Source: Magnetospirillum sp. XM-1
GTDB taxonomy: Bacteria; Pseudomonadota; Alphaproteobacteria; Rhodospirillales; Magnetospirillaceae
DNA: 64,000 nt
Reading direction: 5' to 3'
Assembly (NCBI RefSeq): GCF_001511835.1
Contig: NZ_LN997848.1
Coordinates: 2,632,001 to 2,696,000, forward strand
A program made the translations under genes and the position numbers. The notes beneath the pieces are model-generated. The model worked only from the letters and a program-made list of their open reading frames with translations. It was not told where the DNA came from and made no database searches. How positions within the stretch are numbered: the first letter of the stretch is position 1; each line of letters opens with the position of its first letter. Positions 9,530 to 18,153 of the stretch are shown here, piece by piece.

Positions 9530-10000
9530 GTGAAGAATTTCATGAAGATGTCGGTCCTGGCCGCCTGTGCCGTATTCGGCCTGTCGGGGGCCGCGCGGGC
9601 TGCCGACGAGTGCGCCGCCGCCCAGGGGCTGGTGGACAAGGCCATCGCCCATTACAAGGCGGCGGGCCAGGAAAAGTCCTATGCCGACTTCATGGACAAG
9701 GGCAACAAGGACTGGGTCAATGGCGAACTCTACGTCATCGTCGCCACCATGGACGGCATCTTCAAGGCCCACGCCATCAATCCCAAACTGATCGACAACA
9801 AGGACCTGCCCGGTCTCAAGGACGTCAACGGCGTGATGATCATCCAGGAGATGATCAAGGCCGGCAAGTCCGGCCCGGCCGGCGCCTGGGCCAAGTACAC
9901 CTGGACCCATCCCGAGACCAAGAAGCTGGCGCCCAAGCAGACCTGGGTGAAGGCCAACGGCGACCTGCTGTTCATGGCCGGCTGCTACCCGCCGGCCTGA
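9530..10000 (+). CDS. Secreted single-Cache (sCache_2) sensor-domain protein
   Basis: A 156-residue protein with a signal peptide (positively charged start, hydrophobic core, A-R-A-A cleavage region) and one Cache domain. Family marks are A-Q-G-L-V-D-K-A-I, the NGELYVIV strand, HAINPKLI, LKDVNG and the late YTWTHPETKK block. Cache domains bind small ligands such as organic acids and amino acids. Here the domain is free in the periplasm instead of being part of a receptor. The GTG start has AGGAGGG seven bases upstream; ATG at 9542 is an alternative. Its place right behind a chemoreceptor suggests it delivers ligand to that receptor, which is inference. Confidence 0.82.
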   Translation: MKNFMKMSVLAACAVFGLSGAARAADECAAAQGLVDKAIAHYKAAGQEKSYADFMDKGNKDWVNGELYVIVATMDGIFKAHAINPKLIDNKDLPGLKDVNGVMIIQEMIKAGKSGPAGAWAKYTWTHPETKKLAPKQTWVKANGDLLFMAGCYPPA

Positions 10001-10330
10001 GGACGGTTCGGTCAATTGTGCATACCGCCCGCCGATTCGGCGGGCGGTTTTGTTTTCGCGTCCCCCCATCGCACGATCCATTTCGTGACGGCTGCCATTG
10101 GCTGGCGGGCCGGGGAAATGCGGATTCGTCCACTCGAAATCCTATTTCCGTCGTGGCTTGGCCAGGGCGGCGCTCGCAATAGGATATGAGTGCTCCTATC
10201 GGGATGGTGTAAGACGAAAGTATCCCCTATAGTGCTTGAAAATGCGGCATCGGATGCACGTGATGCCGTCGTGATCAATCTGGCGAGCTCTTTGGGGGAA
10301 GGGGAGGGGCCGGTTTGGCGGAGTAGGACG
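10001..10330 (+). other. 330-base intergenic region
   Basis: The left part holds a strong terminator for the Cache gene (listed separately). The rest, about 10057-10330, leads into the next chemoreceptor gene. An open frame runs in from 10190, but its first 47 codons show no receptor features, so I treat it as leader. No promoter matched well enough to report. Confidence 0.5.
10024..10056 (+). terminator. Rho-independent terminator after the Cache gene
   Basis: A perfect 10-bp GC-rich stem (10024-10033 with 10039-10048), a 5-base loop and a following T-rich run (TTTTGTTTT) 24 bases after the stop codon. It closes the receptor/Cache transcript. Confidence 0.9.
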
Positions 10331-12010
10331 ATGTTTCAGCTACGTATTGCCGGCAGGGTCTATCTTGCCGTAGCCATATTGAGTCTGGCCGTGATGGTGG
10401 TTGGAGCCATTGGCCTGTCGACGCTGCGGTCATACAAGGGCGTCGTCGACGAGATGGGCGACGTGTCGCGCAGCGCCGTTCTGGGCGAGCGGGTCAACGG
10501 CCTGATCCTCGCGGTCGTCATGGATTCCCGCGGTATCTACATGGCCCAGAGCGGCGCCGAATCCGAGAAATACGCGCTCCCTCTGCTGAAAAACCTCGAA
10601 AGGCTGCGAGCCGTCCTCGGCGAGTGGCGCGACCAGATGCCGGCGGCCCGCCGAGGCAGCTTCGCCGAGGCGGAAAAGGCCACGGAAGACTTCATCCGCT
10701 TTCGCATGGAGCTGGTCCGCCTGTCGCGGGAGGCGAGCCTGCCGGAGGCGCGGGCCTTCGGCGACAACGACGCCAACCGCAAGGTGCGGTCCGCCCTGAA
10801 CGACCGGATCAAGGCCCTGGCGGCCGACAATGAAAGCGAAGTCGCCCGATTGCACGACATGGTGGCGTCGGAATTCGCGTCCAACCAGATGCGTCTGATC
10901 ATGGTTCTGGTGGCGGGGCTCGTTCTGGGCGTCGCCACCGCGGGCTACGTGGTGCAGGCCAAGATCGTCAGCCCCCTGCGCCGCATCACCGCCGTGATGA
11001 AGACCCTGGCCACCGGGGACTTTTCCGTCGCCGTGCCGTTCACCTCGGCCCGCGACGAGATCGGGACCATGGCCGGAGCGGTGGAGGTCTTCAAGCGCAA
11101 CGGCCAGGAGAATGAAGCGCTGCGCCAGGCTCGGGAGGCGGAGCAGGCCCGCGCCGAACAGGGCAAGATCGTCGCTCTCAATGCCATGGCCGATCACTTC
11201 GAGGCCACCGTCAAGGCCAAGGTGGCCGAAGTGTCGGTCTCGACCTCGGCCATCGGCCGCACCGCCCGCGTGATGGCCGAGCATTCGGAGCATAGCGGCG
11301 GCCAGTCGCTGCAGGTGGGTGATTCCGCCCGCACCACCAACGAGCGCGCCGCCATCGTGGCGGCGGCGACCCGGCAACTGGCGATGTCGGTCAACGAGAT
11401 CGCCCAACAGGTCGGCCAGTCCAGCGGTGTTGCCCGCAAGGCGGTGGACGACGTCGCCGCCACGACGTCCCATATGGATGAGCTGTCGGTGGCGGTGCAG
11501 TCCATCGGCGAGATCGTCAAGCTGATCAACGACATTGCGTCGCAGACGAATTTGCTGGCGCTGAACGCCACCATCGAGGCGGCCCGCGCCGGCGAGGCCG
11601 GCAAGGGGTTTGCCGTGGTGGCCGGCGAGGTGAAGAACCTCGCCAACCAGACGGCGCGCGCCACCGACGAGATCGCCCAGCAGGTGAGCGCGGTGCAGAA
11701 CTCGACCCGCGAGATGATCGCCAGCATCCAGGGGGTGGCCGATACCATCCGATCCCTGGACCATGCGTCGTCGGCCATTGCCGGAGCCGTTCAGGAGCAG
11801 GAGGCGGCGACCCAGGAAATCGCCACCAACATCGACGCCGTCGCTCACGAGGCCAGCGCCGTGTCGGCCAACGTGTCCACTCTGGCCCAGTCGTCGACGC
11901 GGGCCTGCGCCGGTACGGTGCGGGTGATCTGGAGCGCCAAGAACCTGTCGCAGGTGGTTCGGGCTCTCGATGAAGAGGTCGAGAGATTCTTGCAGAAAGT
12001 ACGGGGGTAG
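10331..12010 (+). CDS. Methyl-accepting chemotaxis protein
   Basis: A 559-residue chemoreceptor. TM1 lies at about 10-33, a helical periplasmic module at about 34-188, TM2 at about 189-210, then HAMP and the cytoplasmic signalling domain, with its tip at about residue 396-418 ([18 protein letters not shown]). The start was taken at ATG 10331 (M-F-Q-L-R-I-A-G), preceded by GGAG. The last 45 residues differ from usual receptors, with an R-A-C-A-G stretch and a final amphipathic helix, and no CheR-binding pentapeptide is seen. The STAS-domain gene begins 10 bases downstream, so the two are almost certainly cotranscribed. Confidence 0.93.
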   Translation: MFQLRIAGRVYLAVAILSLAVMVVGAIGLSTLRSYKGVVDEMGDVSRSAVLGERVNGLILAVVMDSRGIYMAQSGAESEKYALPLLKNLERLRAVLGEWRDQMPAARRGSFAEAEKATEDFIRFRMELVRLSREASLPEARAFGDNDANRKVRSALNDRIKALAADNESEVARLHDMVASEFASNQMRLIMVLVAGLVLGVATAGYVVQAKIVSPLRRITAVMKTLATGDFSVAVPFTSARDEIGTMAGAVEVFKRNGQENEALRQAREAEQARAEQGKIVALNAMADHFEATVKAKVAEVSVSTSAIGRTARVMAEHSEHSGGQSLQVGDSARTTNERAAIVAAATRQLAMSVNEIAQQVGQSSGVARKAVDDVAATTSHMDELSVAVQSIGEIVKLINDIASQTNLLALNATIEAARAGEAGKGFAVVAGEVKNLANQTARATDEIAQQVSAVQNSTREMIASIQGVADTIRSLDHASSAIAGAVQEQEAATQEIATNIDAVAHEASAVSANVSTLAQSSTRACAGTVRVIWSAKNLSQVVRALDEEVERFLQKVRG

Positions 12011-12019
12011 GGAGGAAAT

Positions 12020-12325
12020 ATGCAGTTCAGAATAAAGACGGATGGCGCCACGGTGACGGTCGCCCTGGAAGGCCAGCTGAATTTCGCCGCCAACGAGGAT
12101 TTCCAGAAACTGCTCAACCAGTTGAGCGAGGCGGGAGGCAAGAAGGTGGTGCTCGACATGGCCGGGCTCACCCATATCGATTCGGTTGGGCTCGGGCTGC
12201 TGTACATCGCCCGCGAGGACCTGGCCGAACGCCGCACGGAGATCACCCTCGCCAATCCCCACGACAACGTCTATCGCATGCTGGAATTGACCGAGGCGAA
12301 CAAGACGTTTGAAATCCTGCGCTGA
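12020..12325 (+). CDS. STAS-domain protein (anti-anti-sigma factor type)
   Basis: A 101-residue single STAS domain of the SpoIIAA/RsbV kind. The conserved loop reads HIDSVGLG, with S55 as the candidate phosphorylation site, and an earlier strand reads ALEGQLNF. Such proteins are switched by phosphorylation and bind anti-sigma kinases or other partners. Here it is directly behind a chemoreceptor (10-base gap, GGAGG site) with no sigma factor or anti-sigma kinase nearby. A role in the receptor pathway, rather than in general stress, is therefore possible but unproven. Confidence 0.85.
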   Translation: MQFRIKTDGATVTVALEGQLNFAANEDFQKLLNQLSEAGGKKVVLDMAGLTHIDSVGLGLLYIAREDLAERRTEITLANPHDNVYRMLELTEANKTFEILR

Positions 12326-12797
12326 ATGTCGCCGGCAAGGGGACGGGGCGGACGCCGCCCCTCCCTCTTGCTTCTCTCCTCGCGTCCGTGTCGGCGTCGA
12401 CTGCCGTCCGTGGCAAACCGCCGCCGCGCCGGGGGCCTTGCTTGTTTCCGAGGTCGCGCTGTTACTGACCAACCTCTCCCATTCACTTGTAGCGAATTAA
12501 GGCGACTTTTTCGCCCGTGAGACTGTCGAGTCCCCATCCCCCTTCGACTCGACTCAATGGAATCCCCGTAAGTAGGGATTTTTTACCCGTTGGCATAAGA
12601 ATTCCCTGGTGTCTTTCGTTGCAACGTCCTTGCCGCTATGCTTAAGCTATACGCGACCGGCGATGGGGAATCGGGGCTTGGTCGTGCGCAGATTTGGGTG
12701 ATGCGCTCCGAATTATGTCGGCGAGGGGGAGAGTTTTGGAAATCACCCTGAATTGTCTGAGTGTTGATCGGTTGACCTGCATGGGTATTGAGTTCCC
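12326..12797 (+). other. 472-base intergenic region before the che operon
   Basis: No convincing gene is seen here. It holds the STAS terminator candidate, an 8-bp perfect inverted repeat (GTCGAGTC at 12525-12532, complement at 12546-12553, 13-base loop) and a 6-bp hairpin with a T-run at 12561-12584. It then becomes AT-richer towards 12798. It must carry the promoter of the chemosensory operon, and the inverted repeat is a candidate operator. The size and structure leave room for a small RNA. Confidence 0.45.
12339..12367 (+). terminator. Possible terminator after the STAS gene
   Basis: A GC-rich hairpin, with stem 12345-12351 pairing with 12355-12361 and extension by flanking AGGGGA/TCCCT, lies 14 bases after the stop. 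The following tract is pyrimidine-rich (CTCTTGCTTCT) rather than a clean T-run. Confidence 0.45.
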
Positions 12798-13889
12798 ATG
12801 AGACCGTATATCGTCGCCATCTTCAATCAGAAGGGTGGGATCTCCAAGACCACCACCAGCACCAATCTGGCGGTTTGCTTGGCCGCATTTGGAAAATCGG
12901 TGGTGGTCATCGATCTGGACTCGCAAGGCGATTCCACCAAGAGCCTGGGGATTGATCCCAAGACCAAGCAAGGCATCTATGATCTTTTCACCAACGGCGC
13001 CGCGGTCGAGGACGTCATGGTGGAAACCATGTTTGACGGCGTCAGGGTGCTGCCCTCCACCTACAGCCTGGCCGGCATCGAGATCAAGCTGTCGGAGATG
13101 CAGAATTCCCAGCGCACGCTCTCCAACATCCTGGCGCATACGGCGCTGGATTGCGATTACGTGGTGATCGACTGCCCGCCGGCCCTGGGCATCCTGCCCA
13201 TCAACGCGCTGGCCTCGGCCCATGCGGTGATCATTCCCGTCACCGCCACCCCTTACGCCAATGACGGGCTGCTGCGCACGCTGCCCTCCATCAAGTACGT
13301 GCAGGAGGGGCTGAACAAGAACCTGCTGCTGCAAGGCGTGCTGTTCACCATCAACGACAAGAACAAGACCACCCGCAAGATCAACGAACTGATCCGTTCG
13401 CGCCTGGGCGGCACGGTCTACCGGACCGAGATCCCGCGCGACAACACGGTGATCGAGGCGGCCACCTCGCGGCTGCCGGTCTGCGTCTTCGCGCCCAAGT
13501 CGCCGGCGGCCCAGGCCCATCTGGACTTCACCGAGGAATTCATCGGCCGCCACGTGGCCATCGCCGCCAAGAACAACGAGACGGTGAGCCCCCATTCCCC
13601 GCGCGACGAGGCCATCGGACGCCTGACCCGCTGGCAGGGAGTCTGCGCCGAGAGCGCCATTCCCGCCGACGACGCCCGCCTGCGCCAGAAGACGGACCAA
13701 TTGGACCGCATGCTGTACGGCGATCGGACCCGCATGGAGCGCTGGCATCTGGAAGTGGTGCATTTCTTCATCGAGAACCGCCTGTCGCTGGCGGCCTTCC
13801 TGATCGTGATGCTGCTGGGGGGGCTGGCCCTCCTGGGTGTGGGAATCGAGGGCGCCCGCCGGCTGGCCGGGCTGCTCGGTTTCGTCTGA
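12798..13889 (+). CDS. ParA/MinD-type ATPase with C-terminal membrane anchor
   Basis: A 363-residue protein. Residues 1-250 are a ParA-family ATPase: a deviant Walker A near residue 11 (NQKGGISKTTT, with Ser replacing the usual Gly before the second Lys), the Walker A' strand VVVIDLDSQG, and Walker B YVVIDCPP. After a charged linker of about 60 residues comes one hydrophobic helix at about 330-352, near the C-terminus, which would fix the protein in the membrane. ParA homologues position chemoreceptor clusters in other bacteria. This gene leads the che operon, so a role in placing the array is likely. The membrane anchor is unusual. There is no partner ParB gene. The start ATG has only a weak ribosome site, and an upstream ATG at 12781 runs into a stop at the true start. 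Confidence 0.85.
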   Translation: MRPYIVAIFNQKGGISKTTTSTNLAVCLAAFGKSVVVIDLDSQGDSTKSLGIDPKTKQGIYDLFTNGAAVEDVMVETMFDGVRVLPSTYSLAGIEIKLSEMQNSQRTLSNILAHTALDCDYVVIDCPPALGILPINALASAHAVIIPVTATPYANDGLLRTLPSIKYVQEGLNKNLLLQGVLFTINDKNKTTRKINELIRSRLGGTVYRTEIPRDNTVIEAATSRLPVCVFAPKSPAAQAHLDFTEEFIGRHVAIAAKNNETVSPHSPRDEAIGRLTRWQGVCAESAIPADDARLRQKTDQLDRMLYGDRTRMERWHLEVVHFFIENRLSLAAFLIVMLLGGLALLGVGIEGARRLAGLLGFV

Positions 13890-13894
13890 CGGGT

Positions 13895-14413
13895 ATGATC
13901 ATGGCGCCAAGACCCGCCGACGTTTCCGGTATCGTGATGTTCCGCCTGGCCGGGCAAGGATTCGGCCTGCCGGTGGACGACGTGCGCGAAGTGGTGCCGC
14001 TGGCCTGGCTCGACCGGCCGCCGCATCTGCCGGCCATGATCGAGGGCATCTTGAACCTCGGCGGTCAGGCCGTTCCGGTTCTGCGCCTCGATCGGCTGCT
14101 GGGGGTGGAGGGCAGCCATTACGGCATGGACGCCTCCATCCTGATCATGCGGCCCCGTCCGGGGGGCGGCGTGCTGGGATTGCTGGTCGAGCACGTGGAC
14201 GGCGTGCGCGAGTTCGGCGACTTCACCGCCATGGATCTTCCCCCCGGCCAGTCCTTCAACGATTGCCTGGCCGAGGTGGTGGAGCGGGACGGGCGTTCCA
14301 TGAACCTTTTGGCCTGGGACCGCATCCTGCTGAGCCAAGAGCAGGCGGCGCTGGCCGAGTTCCAGGCCCGGACCCAGCAACGGCTCGACGCCCTGACGGA
14401 ATTCGGGCCATGA
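13895..14413 (+). CDS. cheW: CheW-like coupling protein
   Basis: A 172-residue protein with one CheW domain, starting five bases after the ParA stop. It shows the receptor/kinase coupling pattern: F-G-L-P-V-D-D-V-R-E-V, then H-L-P-A-M-I-E-G-I-L-N-L-G-G-Q-A-V-P-V-L-R-L. A C-terminal extension of about 25 residues (E-Q-A-A-L-A-E-F-Q) is helical. It is the first of two CheW proteins in the operon; the pair probably link the PilJ-type receptor to the CheA kinase. Confidence 0.92.
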   Translation: MIMAPRPADVSGIVMFRLAGQGFGLPVDDVREVVPLAWLDRPPHLPAMIEGILNLGGQAVPVLRLDRLLGVEGSHYGMDASILIMRPRPGGGVLGLLVEHVDGVREFGDFTAMDLPPGQSFNDCLAEVVERDGRSMNLLAWDRILLSQEQAALAEFQARTQQRLDALTEFGP

Positions 14414-14426
14414 CGGACGCGGCGCC

Positions 14427-15917
14427 GTGAGTCTCTTCACCGCCAATCCCTCTCCGGCGGTAACCGCCATCCTGGAGGACCTAGCCTTTCCCCGGCTGAA
14501 GGTGCTGGTGATCGACACCACCGGGATGGAATTCTATCGCGACAAGGATTCCGACCTCGCCCGCATCCTGGCCGAGCGCATGGCCGAGATCGGCGTGGCC
14601 GATTGCGGCGGCTATCTCGACCTGTTGCAGTGCCTGACCCAGGGCAAGGCGGAGATGGACGCCCTGATCGCCGAGCTAACCATCGGCGAGACCTATTTTT
14701 TCCGCCACAAGGAGCAGTTCGACGCCCTGCGCGAGCTGATCCTGCCCGAGGTGATCGAGCGCAACAAGACGGTCCGCCGCCTGCGCATCTGGAGCGCCGG
14801 CTGCGCCACCGGCCCCGAGCCCTATTCGGTGGCCATCATGCTGGAGCGCGAGTTCGGCGAGCGCATCGCCGGCTGGCACGTCACCGTGCTGGGCACCGAC
14901 ATCAATCAGAAGTTCCTGACCCGGGCGCGGGAGGGGCGCTACGACGAATGGGCGTTCCGGACCATGTCTGATTCCCTGCGCGCCGCCTGCTTCGAGCGGG
15001 TGGGCGCCCAGTGGCAGATCCGCTCCGAGTTCAAGCGCCACGTCAGCTTCCAGTACCACAACCTGATCAAGAGCCCGTTTCCATCGCTGGCCGACAACAT
15101 CGCCGGCTTCGACATCATCATCTGCCGCAACGTCATCATCTATTTCAGCCAGCCCACGGTGGAGGCCCTGGTGCCCTGCTTCCGCGAGACCCTGAACGAC
15201 GGCGGCTGGCTGATCATGGGGCATGCCGAGCCCAACCAGCGGCTGTTCAGCAGCTTCCGCACCGTCAACACGCCGGGCGCGGTGCTTTATCAGCGGGTGG
15301 ACCGGCCGCAGGAGGCCCCCGGTCCCGTGGCCGCGCCGCCGCAATTGCCGTTCTCTCCGCTCAAGGCGCCGCCGCTTCCGGCGGGACGGGGGCCGCTGCC
15401 GGCTCCGGCTTCCATGTCGCGCGGGCGCGCCACCATGCCGGCCAAGCCGATGCGGCCCAAATCGACGCCGGTTCCCCCGCCGTCTCCTGCCGGCGTGGCC
15501 GGTGACCCGTCCCAGTCCGATTGCCGGCTCAAGGTGGCGCGTGAACTGGCCGACAGCGGCCAGTGGGAAAAGGCCGCCGCCGCCTGCGACGCCATTATCG
15601 CCGCCGTTCCCCTCGACGCCTGGGCTCATTTCTACCGCGCCATGGTCCACGAACAACTGGGCGAGGACGCCCCGTGCGAAAAGGCCTTGCGCCGCGCCAT
15701 TTATCTCGACCGCCGTCTGGTTCTGCCCCATTATCACCTGGGGTTGTTCCTGGCGCGGAAAGAGGATGCCGCCGGTGCGGAGCGTTCGTTCCGCAACGCG
15801 CAGGCGTTGCTGGCCGGGCTGGGAGATGAACATCCGGTCGATCCCGGCGAGAAGATTACCGTGGGACAGATGCGTGAGGCGGTGGCGATGCATCTCAAAC
15901 TGGTCGGAGGGACCTGA
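14427..15917 (+). CDS. cheR: CheR-type receptor methyltransferase with TPR tail
   Basis: A 496-residue protein. Residues about 1-290 form a CheR methyltransferase: the all-alpha N-terminal part, TIGETYFFRHKEQF, the SAM-binding loop WSAGCATGPEPYS, the VLGTDIN strand, and FDIIICRNVIIYF. A Pro/Ala-rich linker (about 295-365) leads to about three tetratricopeptide repeats (370-490). CheR-TPR fusions are typical of chemosensory systems with non-flagellar outputs, where the TPRs regulate methylation. The GTG start was chosen because an ATG at 14410 stops after six codons. It ends in an overlap with the next cheW. Confidence 0.93.
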   Translation: MSLFTANPSPAVTAILEDLAFPRLKVLVIDTTGMEFYRDKDSDLARILAERMAEIGVADCGGYLDLLQCLTQGKAEMDALIAELTIGETYFFRHKEQFDALRELILPEVIERNKTVRRLRIWSAGCATGPEPYSVAIMLEREFGERIAGWHVTVLGTDINQKFLTRAREGRYDEWAFRTMSDSLRAACFERVGAQWQIRSEFKRHVSFQYHNLIKSPFPSLADNIAGFDIIICRNVIIYFSQPTVEALVPCFRETLNDGGWLIMGHAEPNQRLFSSFRTVNTPGAVLYQRVDRPQEAPGPVAAPPQLPFSPLKAPPLPAGRGPLPAPASMSRGRATMPAKPMRPKSTPVPPPSPAGVAGDPSQSDCRLKVARELADSGQWEKAAAACDAIIAAVPLDAWAHFYRAMVHEQLGEDAPCEKALRRAIYLDRRLVLPHYHLGLFLARKEDAAGAERSFRNAQALLAGLGDEHPVDPGEKITVGQMREAVAMHLKLVGGT

Positions 15918-16519
15918 TGTCCCGTCAGGCCACGAGCATTCTTGACCGCCTGCATGCCCTTGGCGACGGGCATGACGGCTGGAGCGAGGCGGAGTATTCC
16001 GAGGCGCTGCTGCGCGCCCGGGCCCGCCGCCTGGCGGCTCCGCGCGGCGATGTGGCCGATGCAGCCGCCGGCATTCCGGCGCTGGGGGCGCGCATCGCCA
16101 GCGAACGCTACGCCCTGCCGCTGGACTCCTTGTCGGAAGTGATGGTGCTGGCCCGCTGGACGCCGGTGCCGGGGCAGCCGCAATACCTTCTGGGCGTCAC
16201 CAATCTGCGGGGCGAAATCCGCCCGGTGCTCGACCTGCATTCCCTGCTGGGGCTGACCCCGCCGCCGCCCGAATCGCGGTCCTGGGTGATCTTTCTCAAG
16301 GCCGGCGGCGTCGAGGTGGGCGTCCGGGTCGAAGCCCTGGACCGGGTGGTGTCCCTTGATCCGGCCACGCTGACCCGCCCGCATGAAAGCGGCAACGGCC
16401 TGCCGCAGCGTTTCATTTCCGGCATCACCCCCGATGCCCTGATACTTCTCGATACAGCACAGCTTCTGGCCCTCGATGCGCTGAAGGATACGCGCGTCGG
16501 TGGTTCCGATGAGTCATGA
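15917..16519 (+). CDS. cheW: CheW-like coupling protein with N-terminal extension
   Basis: A 200-residue protein. The first 60 residues form an Arg/Ala-rich helical extension. The CheW domain follows, with RYALPLDSLSEVM, the VPGQPQYLLGVTNLRGEI block and VLDLHSLLGL. Its ATG overlaps the last base of the CheR stop, and its stop overlaps the receptor start as ATGA. The N-terminal extension is not in the first CheW, so the two probably have different partners. Confidence 0.9.
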   Translation: MSRQATSILDRLHALGDGHDGWSEAEYSEALLRARARRLAAPRGDVADAAAGIPALGARIASERYALPLDSLSEVMVLARWTPVPGQPQYLLGVTNLRGEIRPVLDLHSLLGLTPPPPESRSWVIFLKAGGVEVGVRVEALDRVVSLDPATLTRPHESGNGLPQRFISGITPDALILLDTAQLLALDALKDTRVGGSDES

Positions 16520-18153
16520 AGGAAATCTCGATGACCAACACCGCGCAACGCTCCTGGTGGAAAGATCTGAAGCTTCGCCGCAAGTTCTCCACGGTGTCCC
16601 TGGGCTTCACCCTGGTCCTGGCCGGCCTGATCGCCTTCAACGTCATGGTGCTGCGCAGCCAGAGCCAGAATTCGCTGGTCACCGACATGGCGGGGCGCCA
16701 GCGCATGCTGTCGCAGAAATTCGCCAAGGAGGTGCTGCTGGCCGGCAACGGGGTGGCGGTGGACCATCAGGTGACGCTGCGCCTGATGCGTGATTCCCTG
16801 GCGGCCCTGATGGAGGGCGGCGAGGCGGTCATCAACCTCGATACCGGCGCCAAGGCCGACCTGCCGCCGCCGCCTTCGCTCGAGATCCGGGCCAAGCTGG
16901 CCGAGCAGGCGACGCTGCTGCGCCAGTACGAATCCTCGGCCGCCGGATTGCTGGCGCTGGGATCGGGCGATGCGCGCCGCGCCGACAAGCTGAAGGAAAT
17001 GCTGGCCCTGCAGGCCCAGCTGAGCGATTCCGCCGAGGCCGCGGTCAAGCTGCTGAGCTTCCAGGCCGAAGGCTCCATCCGCGGCATGATCGGCCTCGAG
17101 ATCATCGTCGGCCTGATCTGCGCCCTGTCGGGTCTGGTGGTCAGCTCCATGATTGGCCGCCAGATTGCCGATCCCCTGGCCGCCTGTGCCGAGGCCGCCC
17201 GCAAGATCGCCGAGGGCGACCTGCGCATCGAGCCGCTGGTGGTCAGCTCGTCCGACGAGATCGGCGTGCTGCAGGAAGCCTTCGACGAGATGCTGAAGAG
17301 CCAGCGCGACATCGCGCTGCAGACCCGTTCGGCCTGCGACGCGTTGACGGCCGCCGCCGCCGCCATACTCTCCTCGGCCCAGGAACAGGCGGCCGGCACC
17401 AAGCAGCAGGCGGCGGCAGTGCAGGAGATCACCACCACGGTCGAGGAAATCAGCCTGTCGGGCAAGCAGGTGGCCGAGCGTTCGCGCCAGGTGGCCGGCA
17501 CCGCCGAGGCGGTGGCCACCTCGGGCAACGCCGGCCTGCACGCGGTGCGCGACGCCTCCCAGGGCATGGAGGCCATCCGCGAGCAGACCGAGACGGTGGC
17601 CGAGAACATCATCACCCTGTCGGAACGCACCCAGGCGGTGGGCGAGATCATCGCCACCGTCAACGAGATCGCCGAGCAGTCCAATCTGGTGGCCTTGAAC
17701 GCCGCCATCGAGGCGGCCGATGCCCGCGAGCAGGGACGCCGCTTCTCGGTGGTGGCCGGCGAGATCAAGAATCTCGCCGATCAGGCCAAGGAGGCCACTT
17801 CCCAGGTGCGCGGCATCCTGGAACAGACCCAGAAGGGCATCAACACCTCGGTGATGCTGACCGAGGAGGCGTTGAAGCGCGTCGAGCTGGGCCGCGAGAA
17901 GTCGACCATGAGCGAACACGTCATCCGCCAGATGGCCGACAACATCCAGGAAAGCGTCCACGCCTTCCAGCAGATCGTCGGCGCCACCAACCAGCAGCAG
18001 ATCGGCCTGGAACAGGTGACCCAGGCGCTGCATGAGATCCGTCAGGCCAGCCAGCAGACGGCCCAGACCACCGCCCAGTTGGAAAAGGCGTCCCTCGACC
18101 TCAGCCAGCTGGGCCAGAAGCTGTCGCGCACCTTGGAGAAATACCGGCTTTGA
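16516..18153 (+). CDS. Chemoreceptor with PilJ-type sensor
   Basis: A 545-residue receptor. TM1 is at about 30-50, and a PilJ-type N-terminal sensor starts right after it with DMAGRQRMLSQKFAKE, the hallmark of the type IV pili receptor N-domain and of nitrate-sensor modules. TM2 is at about 190-215, then HAMP, and the signalling domain has tip EIAEQSNLVALNAAIEAA. The start at 16516 overlaps the CheW stop as ATGA. A second ATG at 16531 has AAGGA in better position and may be the true start (540 residues). As the only receptor in the operon it is the probable input of this pathway. Confidence 0.92.
   Translation: MKEISMTNTAQRSWWKDLKLRRKFSTVSLGFTLVLAGLIAFNVMVLRSQSQNSLVTDMAGRQRMLSQKFAKEVLLAGNGVAVDHQVTLRLMRDSLAALMEGGEAVINLDTGAKADLPPPPSLEIRAKLAEQATLLRQYESSAAGLLALGSGDARRADKLKEMLALQAQLSDSAEAAVKLLSFQAEGSIRGMIGLEIIVGLICALSGLVVSSMIGRQIADPLAACAEAARKIAEGDLRIEPLVVSSSDEIGVLQEAFDEMLKSQRDIALQTRSACDALTAAAAAILSSAQEQAAGTKQQAAAVQEITTTVEEISLSGKQVAERSRQVAGTAEAVATSGNAGLHAVRDASQGMEAIREQTETVAENIITLSERTQAVGEIIATVNEIAEQSNLVALNAAIEAADAREQGRRFSVVAGEIKNLADQAKEATSQVRGILEQTQKGINTSVMLTEEALKRVELGREKSTMSEHVIRQMADNIQESVHAFQQIVGATNQQQIGLEQVTQALHEIRQASQQTAQTTAQLEKASLDLSQLGQKLSRTLEKYRL

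Noticed and set aside
7779..12472. Long antisense frames opposite the two chemoreceptor genes
   Set aside because: They produce Gly/His/Asp-rich text without domains, whereas the plus strand gives full chemoreceptors with membrane helices and signalling tips.
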